Positions 28,832-37,025 of a stretch of DNA of 64,000 nucleotides are shown piece after piece. The notes beneath the pieces are model-generated. The model saw only the letters and a program-made list of their open reading frames with translations, was not told where the DNA came from and searched no databases. Where the stretch lies: positions 298,533 to 362,532 of the forward strand of contig CAJKMG010000001.1 in assembly GCA_905200945.1 (NCBI GenBank), in the 5' to 3' direction. The first letter of the stretch is position 1; each line of letters opens with the position of its first letter. A program made the translations under genes and the position numbers. Origin of the DNA: an uncultured Akkermansia sp. (GTDB taxonomy: Bacteria; Verrucomicrobiota; Verrucomicrobiia; Verrucomicrobiales; Akkermansiaceae).

Positions 28832-29623
28832 TCAGGCCAGGCCTTCGGGGATGCGGGCAAGCTGGGCTTCGGCGTTCACCACGTTGATGGAGGTGTTCAC
28901 CATTTCCTGCACGGTGCCTACGCATTCGGCAATCTGGGCGTTGGCTATGCCCTTTTGGAAGAAGAAGAACGGAGTGGCGATAATAGCGTTGATCAAGCCC
29001 CAGAACGTCGTCAGAAGAGCCACGGAAATATCACCAGCCAACTGGGTGGGATCCGCCTGGCCGGCAGTAGCCAGCGTACCGAACGCGCCCACCATCCCCT
29101 GCACCGTCCCGAACAGGCCGAGCATAGGGGAAATCTGCGCGCAAAGGGCCAGCATGTTGATCCACTTGAACACGGAACGGCTTTCATTGGCCGTAAAGTC
29201 AGCTACGGCGTCTTCAATAGCATCCTTGCCGAGGTCTTCCGGACGGGTGGCATCCACGTTCGGCAGGGCGTAGGCAACCAGGCGGCCCAGATAGGTGGGG
29301 CTGCCGGCCGCCACCTCAATGGCGGAACGGATGCGGCATTCGGCCATCAGCTGCAACAGGGTGACCTTAAGATCTTCCGGGCAGAATTTTTCCTTTTTCA
29401 GGGCTACCATGTTGTAGATTACCAGGAAAATGATGAAAGCTTCCACCAGCATAATCGGAATCATGGTCCAACCACCGGCGATGATCCACTTGTCAAGCAT
29501 GGTCTGTTCCTGCGGAGCAACAGTTTCGGCGGCTTCCTGAGCGAAAGCGGATGTAGAAAACGCAGCCATCAGGACGGAAGCAAATGCAACGAAACGGAAG
29601 CCCAGTCTAAAAAGGTTCTTCAT
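28832..29623 (-). CDS. ExbB/TolQ/MotA family proton channel with signal peptide
   Basis: The product has 263 residues: a signal peptide (up to about AFAQ, residue 29), a short periplasmic stretch, then three membrane helices. The first is WTMIPIMLVEAFIIFLVIY; the last two frame the family signature ISPMLGLFGTVQGMVGAF. An extra N-terminal signal sequence is typical of the ExbB variants of Planctomycetes and Verrucomicrobia. It heads the ExbB-ExbD-ExbD gene set and should form the pentameric stator. Confidence 0.9.
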   Translation of the reverse strand: MKNLFRLGFRFVAFASVLMAAFSTSAFAQEAAETVAPQEQTMLDKWIIAGGWTMIPIMLVEAFIIFLVIYNMVALKKEKFCPEDLKVTLLQLMAECRIRSAIEVAAGSPTYLGRLVAYALPNVDATRPEDLGKDAIEDAVADFTANESRSVFKWINMLALCAQISPMLGLFGTVQGMVGAFGTLATAGQADPTQLAGDISVALLTTFWGLINAIIATPFFFFQKGIANAQIAECVGTVQEMVNTSINVVNAEAQLARIPEGLA

Positions 29624-29716
29624 AATTTAAGTTATATGGTTGTTCAAAAAGATACTGGTGTATTAAAGCATGCCCATTCAGACTTGCAAGCATTCATTTT
29701 AGACCTTGTAAAAAAT

Positions 29717-30355
29717 TCAGACTCCTGCGGAACCGTCCTCCCGGGCCAGCCGGCTGCAGATGGGGCAGCGCCCCCCGCACCCCCGCGCAGGACAATATTC
29801 ACGACCGTACAAGACCATACGCAGATGAAGATCTCCCCAAGTATTTTCAGGGAAAAGGCTTTTCAAATCACGTTCCACGGCTTCCACCGTTTTTCCCCTG
29901 CTCAGACCCCACAGCCGTGAAAGACGGAAAATGTGGGTATCCACCGGAAAGGCGGGAACGCCGAAAGCCTGAACCATGACAACGGAAGCCGTTTTATGCC
30001 CCACTCCCGGAAGAGATTCCAAAGCAGCAAAGTCGCAAGGCACCTCCCCCTTGTATTTTTCCACCAGGATGCGGCTGAGGTTTACGATAGCGGACGCCTT
30101 CCTTTCCGAGAGGCCGCAGGGCCTCACAATATCCCGAACCGCGGCCACATCCTGCCGGGCCATTTCCTCCGGGGTGGAGGCCAGGGCGAACAACGCCGGA
30201 GTCACCAGATTCACCCTCTTGTCCGTACACTGGGCGGACAAGAGAACTGCCACCAGCAGCGTGTAAGCGTCACGGTGCACCAGGGGAATGGGAGGGGCCC
30301 CGTACAGGGACATGAGTTCTTCCCGGACAATGGAAGCCCGTTTTTTCGTATTCAT
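29717..30355 (-). CDS. nth: Endonuclease III (DNA glycosylase/AP lyase)
   Basis: A base-excision repair enzyme for oxidised pyrimidines. The helix-hairpin-helix LPGVGHKTASVV carries catalytic Lys121, and Asp139 lies in FPVDTH. Length (212) is normal. The C-terminus has four cysteines, 188, 193, 197 and 200 (CPARGCGGRCPIC), for a 4Fe-4S cluster, but their spacing (4-3-2 residues between) differs from the common 6-2-5 pattern. The gene is alone on its strand between exbB and the 3D lipoprotein. Confidence 0.93.
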   Translation of the reverse strand: MNTKKRASIVREELMSLYGAPPIPLVHRDAYTLLVAVLLSAQCTDKRVNLVTPALFALASTPEEMARQDVAAVRDIVRPCGLSERKASAIVNLSRILVEKYKGEVPCDFAALESLPGVGHKTASVVMVQAFGVPAFPVDTHIFRLSRLWGLSRGKTVEAVERDLKSLFPENTWGDLHLRMVLYGREYCPARGCGGRCPICSRLAREDGSAGV

Positions 30356-30391
30356 GCCGCCAGATTACCACTCCGCCCGCATGGCGGAAAA

Positions 30392-30424
30392 TAAAAAAGC
30401 GCCGCCATGCAGCAATGGCGGCGC
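30392..30424 (-). terminator. Intrinsic terminator of the 3D-domain lipoprotein gene
   Basis: A perfect 10-bp stem GCGCCGCCAT/ATGGCGGCGC (30399-30408 with 30415-30424) is followed on the minus strand by TTTTTTAT, 19 nt past the stop codon. Confidence 0.9.
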
Positions 30425-30442
30425 CGGGATGGAAAACATGGG

Positions 30443-31114
30443 TCAATCAGCCTTGGCATAAAACCCCTTGGAAACGCGGTGCTGCAGGGCCGCATACATG
30501 GCGCGGCAGTGCCTGTAGCCGCGGCGGCTGCCGAGCACTTCCAAGCTGTTGGCGGGATCTCCCCAGCGGACGATAGTCAATTCCACATAGCGGCGGCCCC
30601 ATTCCTTCATCAGCTTCTTGTTGGGCTGGTAAATATCAATGGTTCCGGTGCCGACCAGGGCGCTTCCGTAATCATCAACAACGTAAAGGTAGGGCTGGCC
30701 CTTGATGCGGAACGTCGTCCCCAGGGGATAAACGGACCAGTCCGCAGCGGCGCTGCGGACGGAAGATGTGTATTTCAGCGTCGTCCCAACAGCATTCCGG
30801 GGGCCGTAAGCCAAATGGTCGCGTTCGGAATGGGTATAAGCCGTGGTGCGCACCACACGGGTGCGCTGAGCGGGATGATAAAACGGCATCTTGTGCTTGT
30901 CGCGCCCCAACTTGGGAAGTTTGGAAGAAGGCGCTGCCGAGCGACTGGGCGCCAGGGGCTGGACGAACCCCTGGGCAGTTTCACCTACACGGGCTAAAAC
31001 AAGAGCGTCACTGCTGGATTTCCCCATGCCGGTTACGGCGCCGTTTGTCGAGCAGCTGCTGACAAACATGGCCGCGACGGCACAAGACAGGGTGGCAATT
31101 ATTCTTAAATTCAT
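30443..31114 (-). CDS. Lipoprotein with 3D (Asp-Asp-Asp) domain
   Basis: The N-terminus MNLRIIATLSCAVAAMFVSSC is a lipoprotein signal with Cys21 as the lipidated residue. The second half matches the 3D domain shared with MltA-like lytic transglycosylases and the YabE/YuiC group: TTAYTHSERDHLAYG, then YPLGTTFRIKG and VVDDYGSALVGTGTIDIYQP, in which spaced aspartates form the active site. A role in peptidoglycan cleavage is likely. It is a single-gene unit with its own terminator. Length 223. Confidence 0.8.
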   Translation of the reverse strand: MNLRIIATLSCAVAAMFVSSCSTNGAVTGMGKSSSDALVLARVGETAQGFVQPLAPSRSAAPSSKLPKLGRDKHKMPFYHPAQRTRVVRTTAYTHSERDHLAYGPRNAVGTTLKYTSSVRSAAADWSVYPLGTTFRIKGQPYLYVVDDYGSALVGTGTIDIYQPNKKLMKEWGRRYVELTIVRWGDPANSLEVLGSRRGYRHCRAMYAALQHRVSKGFYAKAD

Positions 31115-32010
31115 GCGGTACGAGGTTAGGCGCCATACACATGGCAGTCACTCCGGCAAAACCTTCAGGCCATGTGCGGAAGCCGGAAAATCGGCAACGG
31201 CGGGTCTTGGGTACGAAATAATCCCTGCCTTGGCAATCCTTTTTTTCCGCCCACCCCCTCCCAAACAAAGGAAACCTATTAATGCAAATCACTAAAAATA
31301 AACAATATATAAAACATGCCACATTTTTGTCATATCATGACAAATAATATACTTCCCGAAACACTTTTTTCTATCACATCACGACACACTTTTTTATTTT
31401 TATCGCATTTCATTTATAATAAAAACATTATACCCTCAAAAAGTGTGCAGTCACTCAAAAATATTTCCTGAAAAAGATCAAGGGCAGATATTCCGCAAAG
31501 GCATCATGGACAAGAAAAACGCGTCTTCCGTTGAACGAATTTCCCTTTGCCGTTCAAGGTTCCACGCAAATTCCTACTCGTTTCCCTGCCACCTCCGCAT
31601 TTTCACAGTCTTCCCATGCGGCAGAATGAGGAGTTCAAGAAGAGGTTGGAATGGGCATTTCCTTGTAAGGGGGGGCCCCGGAAAAATCCGGATTTATCAG
31701 GCAATGTTCCAGCCGCAGAAACGCGCTATGGGAAAAGATGCTCCAGCCCTGTTGAAAAAGAGCCCCTCTCTGTTGCCGCTGTCTTCCAAATTCTGGATAA
31801 CGCTCATACCAGAAAAAGCAAGTTCAGCCAGAGAAAAGGCATTCTCTCCGTTTGGCGGCGCTGCTACGGGAAGGGAGCGCTTATGGCCCTCATCTCTTTC
31901 CACTTCCAGGCAGCCTTCCATAAGAGGCCCCAGCGTTTTACCCGGCAGACGGGCACATACCGAATGGGCTGTTGCATCCGTCCGGAAATAGATTAAACTC
32001 CGGAACGAAT
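31115..32010. other. Long intergenic region with AT-rich core
   Basis: About 900 bases between divergent genes. Positions 31280-31450 are strikingly AT-rich and contain a perfect palindrome (31326-31344). From 31440 to 31990 two overlapping plus-strand open frames exist but lack any protein-like signature. Promoters for both neighbours are expected here. Confidence 0.4.
31326..31344. promoter_or_regulatory. Candidate operator palindrome
   Basis: TTTGTCAT-ATC-ATGACAAA is a perfect 8+3+8 inverted repeat inside the AT-rich stretch. It has no T-run that would make it a terminator and it is about 210 nt upstream of the 3D lipoprotein start. Its form suits a dimeric regulator, but no regulator is assigned. 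Confidence 0.35.
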
Positions 32011-32985
32011 ATGCCCGCCGGCCTTCCCCAACACCTCACGCTGGATTACCTGCGCGCCCTGCTATCCCGGGGCGTGGAGAAAACCACCGTCACGGAGGAA
32101 GCCAGAATGGTTCTGAGAAAATGGGTCATGGACGCGCGCCGGGAATCCGGAAGCCCCCTCCACTCTTCCGTCTCCGCCCATCCTGCCGCAAGTGAAGCAC
32201 GGCCGCAACAGCCCTCTCCGGATCAGCCGCCTTCTGACTCCGTGGACGAAGCATCCTTCGGCAATGAACTCCGGGATATACTCAACGGAGTACAGCCGCA
32301 CAGGACGGAGGAGGAAACTCCGGTGCCCCGCCATATCTCTTTTGATCTGGAAGGCGAAACGGAGGAAGAAAAACTGTCCTCCCTGCGGGAGCTGGTCGTT
32401 AACTGGCCGCCGCTCCGGAACATGGATTCCTTGAGGGAAACGCCCGTCTTCTCCTCCGGCAATCCCAGAGCGGATATCATGATGGTAACGGACGCTCCCG
32501 GCCTGTATGAAGAAAAACAGGGCTTTCCCCTGGCTGGTCCTTCCGGGCAGAAACTGGACGCCATGCTGAAAGCCATGGGGATTTCCCGTTCCGATATTTA
32601 CCTGACCCATCTGGTCAAATACCGCCCCGCCCTCCCCCGGCAGCTTACCAACAACCGGCCGCCTACAGACCGGGAGATAGAAATTTCCCTACCCATTTTA
32701 CGGGAGGAAATCATGCTGGTGCGCCCAAAAGTTGTGGTAGCACTGGGAGCAATCGCAGCCCGCGGCATCCTCCAGTCAGGAGAGACGCCTCTTTCCGCCC
32801 TGAGAGGCACCTTCCACACAGCTTTCAACACGCCCGTACGCGTTACTTATAATCCCAGTTATCTTCTCCGTACGGAAGATATTTCAGAAAAGCGAAAGGT
32901 TTGGGAGGATATGCTGTGTGTCATGGAACAGGCCGGTCTGCCCATCTCTGAAAAACAACGTTCCTACTTCCTGCCCAAAAAGTAA
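32011..32985 (+). CDS. Uracil-DNA glycosylase (family 4)-like protein lacking Fe-S cysteines
   Basis: The last 200 residues follow the family 4 UDG plan: NPRADIMMVTDAPGLYEEKQ (motif 1 region), FPLAGPSGQKLDAML, YLTHLVKYRP, RPKVVVALGAIAARGIL and YNPSYLLR (motif 3 region). Family 4 enzymes hold a 4Fe-4S cluster with four cysteines, including one in the usual KCRP segment; here that is KYRP and the whole protein has one Cys (in DMLCVM). The usual GEAPG is TDAPG and the motif 3 His is Asn. About 120 residues of low-complexity N-terminus are added. Start MPAGLPQHL is preferred. Activity is doubtful. Confidence 0.8.
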   Translation: MPAGLPQHLTLDYLRALLSRGVEKTTVTEEARMVLRKWVMDARRESGSPLHSSVSAHPAASEARPQQPSPDQPPSDSVDEASFGNELRDILNGVQPHRTEEETPVPRHISFDLEGETEEEKLSSLRELVVNWPPLRNMDSLRETPVFSSGNPRADIMMVTDAPGLYEEKQGFPLAGPSGQKLDAMLKAMGISRSDIYLTHLVKYRPALPRQLTNNRPPTDREIEISLPILREEIMLVRPKVVVALGAIAARGILQSGETPLSALRGTFHTAFNTPVRVTYNPSYLLRTEDISEKRKVWEDMLCVMEQAGLPISEKQRSYFLPKK

Positions 32986-32988
32986 TAT

Positions 32989-33774
32989 ATGGATTATTTA
33001 AATAGCATTCTGGAGCGCAAACGCGCCGATTTGAAAAAACTTCTTCCCCTGGAAGGGAAATTACGGGCCTCCGCCATCCAGCGGAACGACTATGCGGGAT
33101 TCCGCACCGCGGTAGACCTTGGGGAAACCCGCCTCTCCGTAGTTCCGGAAATATCCAGGGTACACCCCGTTCTCCACCTCCGGGAAGCAGCCCAGGATAT
33201 CCGGCACATGTACGGCATGTTTACCCAGGGCGGAGCGCAGGGCATTTCCATCGCTGTGGAACCTGAAGTATACGGAGGTTCCTGGGACATGGTTTCCACT
33301 GTATCCAGAATCAGTTCCATTCCCGTCATGGCGCGCGACGTGTTCATTCATCCCGCCATGATCTGCCAGGCCATCGTTTCGGGAGCGGATGCCGTCAATC
33401 TGGTGGCGGCCGCCTTGCCGGCAAAGGATTTGTCGGATCTGTACCGCATGGCTTCCGGGCTGGGCCTGGACGTGATGATGGAGGTCCATACCCTGCAGGA
33501 GCTTGAAACCGTCATGGACCTGGAAGCGGAATTCATCTGCATCAACAATGCAGACCCGCACACACTCCAAGCCGATCCTGCAGTCACGGAAAAACTCATT
33601 GAAGAAATACCCGCCTCCGTCACTGTCCTGTCCACGGGGGGCATCCGCACCGTAGAAGACGCGCGCCGCATGCTGGATGCAGGAGCCAATGGCGTTCTTC
33701 TCCAGGATGAACTTGCCCGCATGGATATTCCCCAGGATTTCATGGAGGCCATTCTGGCTCTCCGGGCGGAATGA
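32989..33774 (+). CDS. Indole-3-glycerol-phosphate synthase-like protein lacking catalytic residues
   Basis: A 261-residue TIM-barrel protein that aligns along its length with TrpC: YLNSILERKRADL start, YGGSWDMV, SGADAVNLVAAAL, LDVMMEVHTLQELE (Glu165 kept), INNADP and AGANGVLL. Key residues are changed: the first catalytic Lys (E-x-K) is Ser56 in VVPEISRVHP, the second (KD) is Arg116 in VMARDVF, and SESGI is STGGI with Thr217 for Glu. The phosphate-binding GxAL is QDEL. It therefore probably does not make indole-3-glycerol phosphate. It begins 3 nt after the UDG-like gene, with no other trp gene nearby. Confidence 0.8.
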   Translation: MDYLNSILERKRADLKKLLPLEGKLRASAIQRNDYAGFRTAVDLGETRLSVVPEISRVHPVLHLREAAQDIRHMYGMFTQGGAQGISIAVEPEVYGGSWDMVSTVSRISSIPVMARDVFIHPAMICQAIVSGADAVNLVAAALPAKDLSDLYRMASGLGLDVMMEVHTLQELETVMDLEAEFICINNADPHTLQADPAVTEKLIEEIPASVTVLSTGGIRTVEDARRMLDAGANGVLLQDELARMDIPQDFMEAILALRAE

Positions 33775-33923
33775 GTTTCCACTCCCGCTATATTATAATA
33801 GAAAAAACATCTGAATCCGCATGGAGAAATGCGGAGGTGAAGCAATTGTACCGTTACTGCGGCTGGGCTTCGTGCCCTGAACTCCGTATCCGCCGCGTTT
33901 CCATCCCGCATTTCCCAGCGTCT

Positions 33924-34379
33924 TCATGAAACAGGCAAATCCTTCGCCCCGAATGCTCCGCGGATATGCCTGAATTCCGGTGGCTTCCCTTCCCTGTACA
34001 GGACTTCCACAACATCGTAGCGGAAATTCACCTCTTCCGGAAGCAGGCGAAGCCATTCCGCCGCTCCCCGGCGTATCAGCGCCCTTTTGCGGGCGTTCAC
34101 GGCACGGCGGGCGCCTCCATAACCATTTCCCGTACGGGTTTTTACCTCCACAAAAACCAGGCACTCCTTTTCCCGGCACACCATGTCCAGCTCTCCGCCT
34201 CTGACGGGACGCCAATTTCTCCTCAGGATAACGCACCCTTCCGCACGCAGGAAGGAGGCCGCAGCCAGTTCCCCGTACATTCCCAGCCATGCCGTATCCC
34301 GCTTACCCCTGCTCAGGGATGGACAGTTCCATTTGTGAAACCGGCGCAAACGAGCGGCGATGGAGCGGACAGGGCCCAT
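33924..34379 (-). CDS. YraN family (UPF0102) nuclease-like protein
   Basis: The family core is visible: MYGELAAASFL, GGELDMVCRE (Glu and Asp), VFVEVKTRTG (Glu-x-Lys) and FRYDVVEV. These residues form a restriction-endonuclease-like fold, possibly for Holliday-junction-like DNA; the cellular role is not established. The start is uncertain because the gene overlaps rnhB: ATG at 34379 (chosen), TTG at 34349 or ATG at 34280 are possible, and an ATG at 34433 would overlap by 131 nt. The yraN-rnhB order is common in bacteria. Confidence 0.8.
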   Translation of the reverse strand: MGPVRSIAARLRRFHKWNCPSLSRGKRDTAWLGMYGELAAASFLRAEGCVILRRNWRPVRGGELDMVCREKECLVFVEVKTRTGNGYGGARRAVNARKRALIRRGAAEWLRLLPEEVNFRYDVVEVLYREGKPPEFRHIRGAFGAKDLPVS

Positions 34380-34947
34380 GCCGCCGCAGAGCTTCCATAT
34401 GGGCTTTCGTGCCATATCCTTTGTGTTTTGCAAAACCGTACTGCGGGTAGGAAGCGTCCGCTTCCGTCATCATGCGGTCCCTCGTCACCTTGGCCAGAAC
34501 GCTGGCGGCGGCTATGGAAAGACTCCTGCCGTCCCCCTTCACAATGGCGCGGTGCGGAACAGGAAGACCCTTGACCGGCAATCCATCCACCAGGCAGAAA
34601 TCCGCGCGCAGAGCCAGGCCTTCCACCGCACGCGCCATCGCCAGATGAGTGGCTCTCAAAATGTTGAACCGGTCTATTTCTTCCACGGAAGCCACTCCTA
34701 CGGAACAAACCGCCTGTTCGCACTCCAGAAGAGCCAGAAACAGGCGCTCCCTTGTTGCCGCAGTCAACTTCTTGGAATCGTTCAAACCGGCCAATTCCTC
34801 CGCCAGAGCAGGCAGAATAACGGCGCCGGCTACCACGGGACCGGCCAACGGCCCGCGACCGGCTTCATCTACTCCAGCCACGCAAAGAAAACCGGAATTC
34901 CGGGCCTCCATCTCAAAACTCATATCCGGATGCGTTTTTTCTTTCAT
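34303..34947 (-). CDS. rnhB: Ribonuclease HII
   Basis: Removes ribonucleotides from DNA and RNA of RNA-DNA hybrids. The catalytic DEXGRG motif is GVDEAGRGPLAGP (Asp27, Glu28), followed by LNDSKKLT, the ALRADFCLVDG segment and SIAAASVLAKVTRDR. Length 214 is normal. The stop overlaps the yraN reading frame, and 4 nt separate its start from the end of the CorC/TlyC-type gene, so these genes form one operon on the minus strand. Confidence 0.95.
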   Translation of the reverse strand: MKEKTHPDMSFEMEARNSGFLCVAGVDEAGRGPLAGPVVAGAVILPALAEELAGLNDSKKLTAATRERLFLALLECEQAVCSVGVASVEEIDRFNILRATHLAMARAVEGLALRADFCLVDGLPVKGLPVPHRAIVKGDGRSLSIAAASVLAKVTRDRMMTEADASYPQYGFAKHKGYGTKAHMEALRRHGPCPLHRRSFAPVSQMELSIPEQG

Positions 34948-34951
34948 GGCG

Positions 34952-36364
34952 CTATTCTTCCTCCTGTTCCTCCGGAAGGCGGGTCAGCAGAATCTGCGTG
35001 ATTCTTCTGCCGTCAGACCCCGTCACCACAGCCCGGTAGCGGCCAATCTGCAATTCCTCCCCTTCTTCCGGAATATAACCCATCCGGCTGATCACGTAAC
35101 CGCCCAACGTGGTAACGCCCGGACAATCCAAATCCATTTCAGGCAGGTAATCGGCCAGGTCAAACAGGGTAATAGCCCCATTGACGGCATATGTATCCTT
35201 GCCGGTTTTCACAAACTCCCGCATCTCCTCCTGATCAAATTCGTCCTGAATGTCATCCCCTACAATCTGTTCCAACACATCATCCAGGAATACCAGGCCG
35301 ATAGAATCACCGAATTCATCCACTACCAGGGCAAAATGGGCATGCTCTTTCAGAAAGAACGTGAGAAGGCTGTCCAGGGGCATCGTATCCGGCACCACGC
35401 GCAATTCACGCCGCACGCTCATCAGATCCGGATTTTCCCGTCCCACCAGTTTGAGCAGGTCCTTGACGTGCACCCATCCCTTCACTTCATCCAGGTGGTC
35501 GCCTTCCACCAGCGGGAACCGGGTGTGGCGGGATTTCCGGACAAGCTCCCAGTTCTCCTCAAAAGGAGCCGTTAAATCCATCACATCCACTTCAGAGCGC
35601 GGAGTCATTACGTCCTTGACGCACATATCGTTTAGTTCAAGGGCATTTTTCGAAATTTCCGCCTCCTGCTTCGTCAGCTCGCGGGAACGTTCGCTTTCTT
35701 CCACCAGATACATTAATTCATCCGTGCTGTGCACCGTGCACGCCGTGGAGCGGGGATCAATGCCCAGCAGGTATTTCAGCACAAACCGGGTCATTCCGTC
35801 CGTAAGCCCCAGAATACCTGTATATCTGAACACCGTATAAAAGAAATACAGCAGGGGTACCGTCGCCAAGGCAGCCTTGTCCGGATGGCGCATCGCCATA
35901 GCCTTGGGGATAAATTCCCCAAACACCATCTGGCAGCAGGCAAAGAAAATAAATGTCACGGTCAGAGCGATTCCGTAAACGGAAGCCATGCCTCCCAGCC
36001 CCACGGAAGCCAGAAAGGGAGCTGTCAGTTCCGATACAAAAAACGTTCCCAGGAATCCCAGTGCCAGGGAAGAAAGAGTAATGCCCGCCTGGCAGGCTGC
36101 TAAATAAAGATCGGGATGCTTGGCCGCCTTTCGCGCCCGGGCCAGTTTTTTCCGGGTTCGGGCCGGAACGCCTTCCCCGGCGTGCAGCTGGCTTTCACGA
36201 ACTTTCATCAAGGCGAACTCGCTCGCCGCAAAAAACGCATTCAACAGTAAAAAAAGGACAAAGCCGGCAACTGCCAGCATCATCCCATCCAGCGCCGGGC
36301 CTGCACCGGGCGCTTCAGCGGCCCCGAAGGCCGCAAGAATACTCAGAGGATCCGGATCATTCAT
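34952..36364 (-). CDS. CorC/TlyC-type (DUF21-CBS) membrane protein
   Basis: A 470-residue protein. Four hydrophobic helices (about residues 25-175) form a DUF21/CNNM domain, with FAASEFALMKVRESQL after the first. Two CBS domains follow, one starting at VKDVMTPRSEVDVMD, and the chain ends with a CorC/HlyC domain (PGVTTLGGYVISRMGYIPE). Related proteins export Mg2+ or Co2+; the older name hemolysin is a misnomer. It precedes rnhB in an operon. Confidence 0.9.
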   Translation of the reverse strand: MNDPDPLSILAAFGAAEAPGAGPALDGMMLAVAGFVLFLLLNAFFAASEFALMKVRESQLHAGEGVPARTRKKLARARKAAKHPDLYLAACQAGITLSSLALGFLGTFFVSELTAPFLASVGLGGMASVYGIALTVTFIFFACCQMVFGEFIPKAMAMRHPDKAALATVPLLYFFYTVFRYTGILGLTDGMTRFVLKYLLGIDPRSTACTVHSTDELMYLVEESERSRELTKQEAEISKNALELNDMCVKDVMTPRSEVDVMDLTAPFEENWELVRKSRHTRFPLVEGDHLDEVKGWVHVKDLLKLVGRENPDLMSVRRELRVVPDTMPLDSLLTFFLKEHAHFALVVDEFGDSIGLVFLDDVLEQIVGDDIQDEFDQEEMREFVKTGKDTYAVNGAITLFDLADYLPEMDLDCPGVTTLGGYVISRMGYIPEEGEELQIGRYRAVVTGSDGRRITQILLTRLPEEQEEE

Positions 36365-36422
36365 TCTGATTCAAATAACATATTCGGAGAAGAAGGCAGA
36401 GATATTGCCCGGCACTTTGTCA

Positions 36423-36683
36423 TCACAGTTTTTCATAAACGCCCTTATCCCGGCGTTCCAGCACGGTGAATCCGGCAGCCTTGGCGTCTGAAACGGAAAG
36501 AGGCCTGGTTATCTCCGGCACATTAACGCGGCTGATGACCTTACGCACGGGATGCTTGCACACCAGGCATTTTTCAAGCGGAGCACGGTCCACGGGACGC
36601 CTCAACTCAAAACCGCGGCGGCACACCGGACAGGACAGGCCGGGGTCGTCAGGGTTTTCGGAAATATACTCGTATATGGGCAT
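36423..36683 (-). CDS. FmdB-type zinc-ribbon protein
   Basis: An 86-residue protein starting MPIYEYISENPDDPG with two CxxC pairs (CPVC at about 18-21 and CLVC about 39-42), the mark of the FmdB regulatory-protein-like zinc ribbon. Function of the family is poorly known. It lies between rpsN and the CorC gene, with a stem-loop on its upstream side. The remaining 40 residues are charged and unremarkable. Confidence 0.8.
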   Translation of the reverse strand: MPIYEYISENPDDPGLSCPVCRRGFELRRPVDRAPLEKCLVCKHPVRKVISRVNVPEITRPLSVSDAKAAGFTVLERRDKGVYEKL

Positions 36684-36686
36684 AGC

Positions 36687-36719
36687 AAAACGCTAGGCTA
36701 AATAAAAATCAGCCTAGCG
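36687..36719 (-). terminator. Terminator or attenuator between rpsN and the FmdB gene
   Basis: CGCTAGGCT (36691-36699) pairs with AGCCTAGCG (36711-36719) around an 11-nt AT loop. On the minus strand it is followed by TTTTG. It may reduce read-through from rpsN. Confidence 0.6.
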
Positions 36720-36755
36720 TCAAAATCTTTATAAGGCTGCAACCTTTCCCTGTCC

Positions 36756-37025
36756 TTACCAGCTGGACTTGGTCACACCGGGAATCATGCCGGCGTTGGC
36801 CAGTTCACGGAAAGAAATACGGGAAAGCTTGAAACGGCGGATAAATGCACGGCGGCGGCCGGAAACAAGGCAGCGGTTGACCGTACGGGTCGGGCTTGCA
36901 TTGCGGGGCAGCATGGTTAAACCGATATAATCCTTCTCAGCCTTCAATTGCGCACGCAGTTCTGCATAGCGCTTGACGGTTTCAGCCTTTTTCTTGTCTC
37001 TTGCGATCCAGCTCTTCTTAGCCAT
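36756..37025 (-). CDS. rpsN: 30S ribosomal protein S14 (zinc-independent form)
   Basis: The 89-residue product begins MAKKSWIARDKKKAETVKRY and contains LPRNASPTRTVNRCLVSGRR and FRELANAGMIPGVTKSSW, which are diagnostic for S14 in the head of the 30S subunit. Only one Cys is present, so it is the type that does not bind zinc. It stands alone here rather than in the spc operon, as in some other phyla. The start is placed at MAKKS; 14 residues upstream in frame are not part of the family. Confidence 0.96.
   Translation of the reverse strand: MAKKSWIARDKKKAETVKRYAELRAQLKAEKDYIGLTMLPRNASPTRTVNRCLVSGRRRAFIRRFKLSRISFRELANAGMIPGVTKSSW

Noticed and set aside
31443..31996. Two overlapping plus-strand frames of about 150-180 codons
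   Set aside because: They share the same bases in different frames and neither shows domain, signal or sensible start context.
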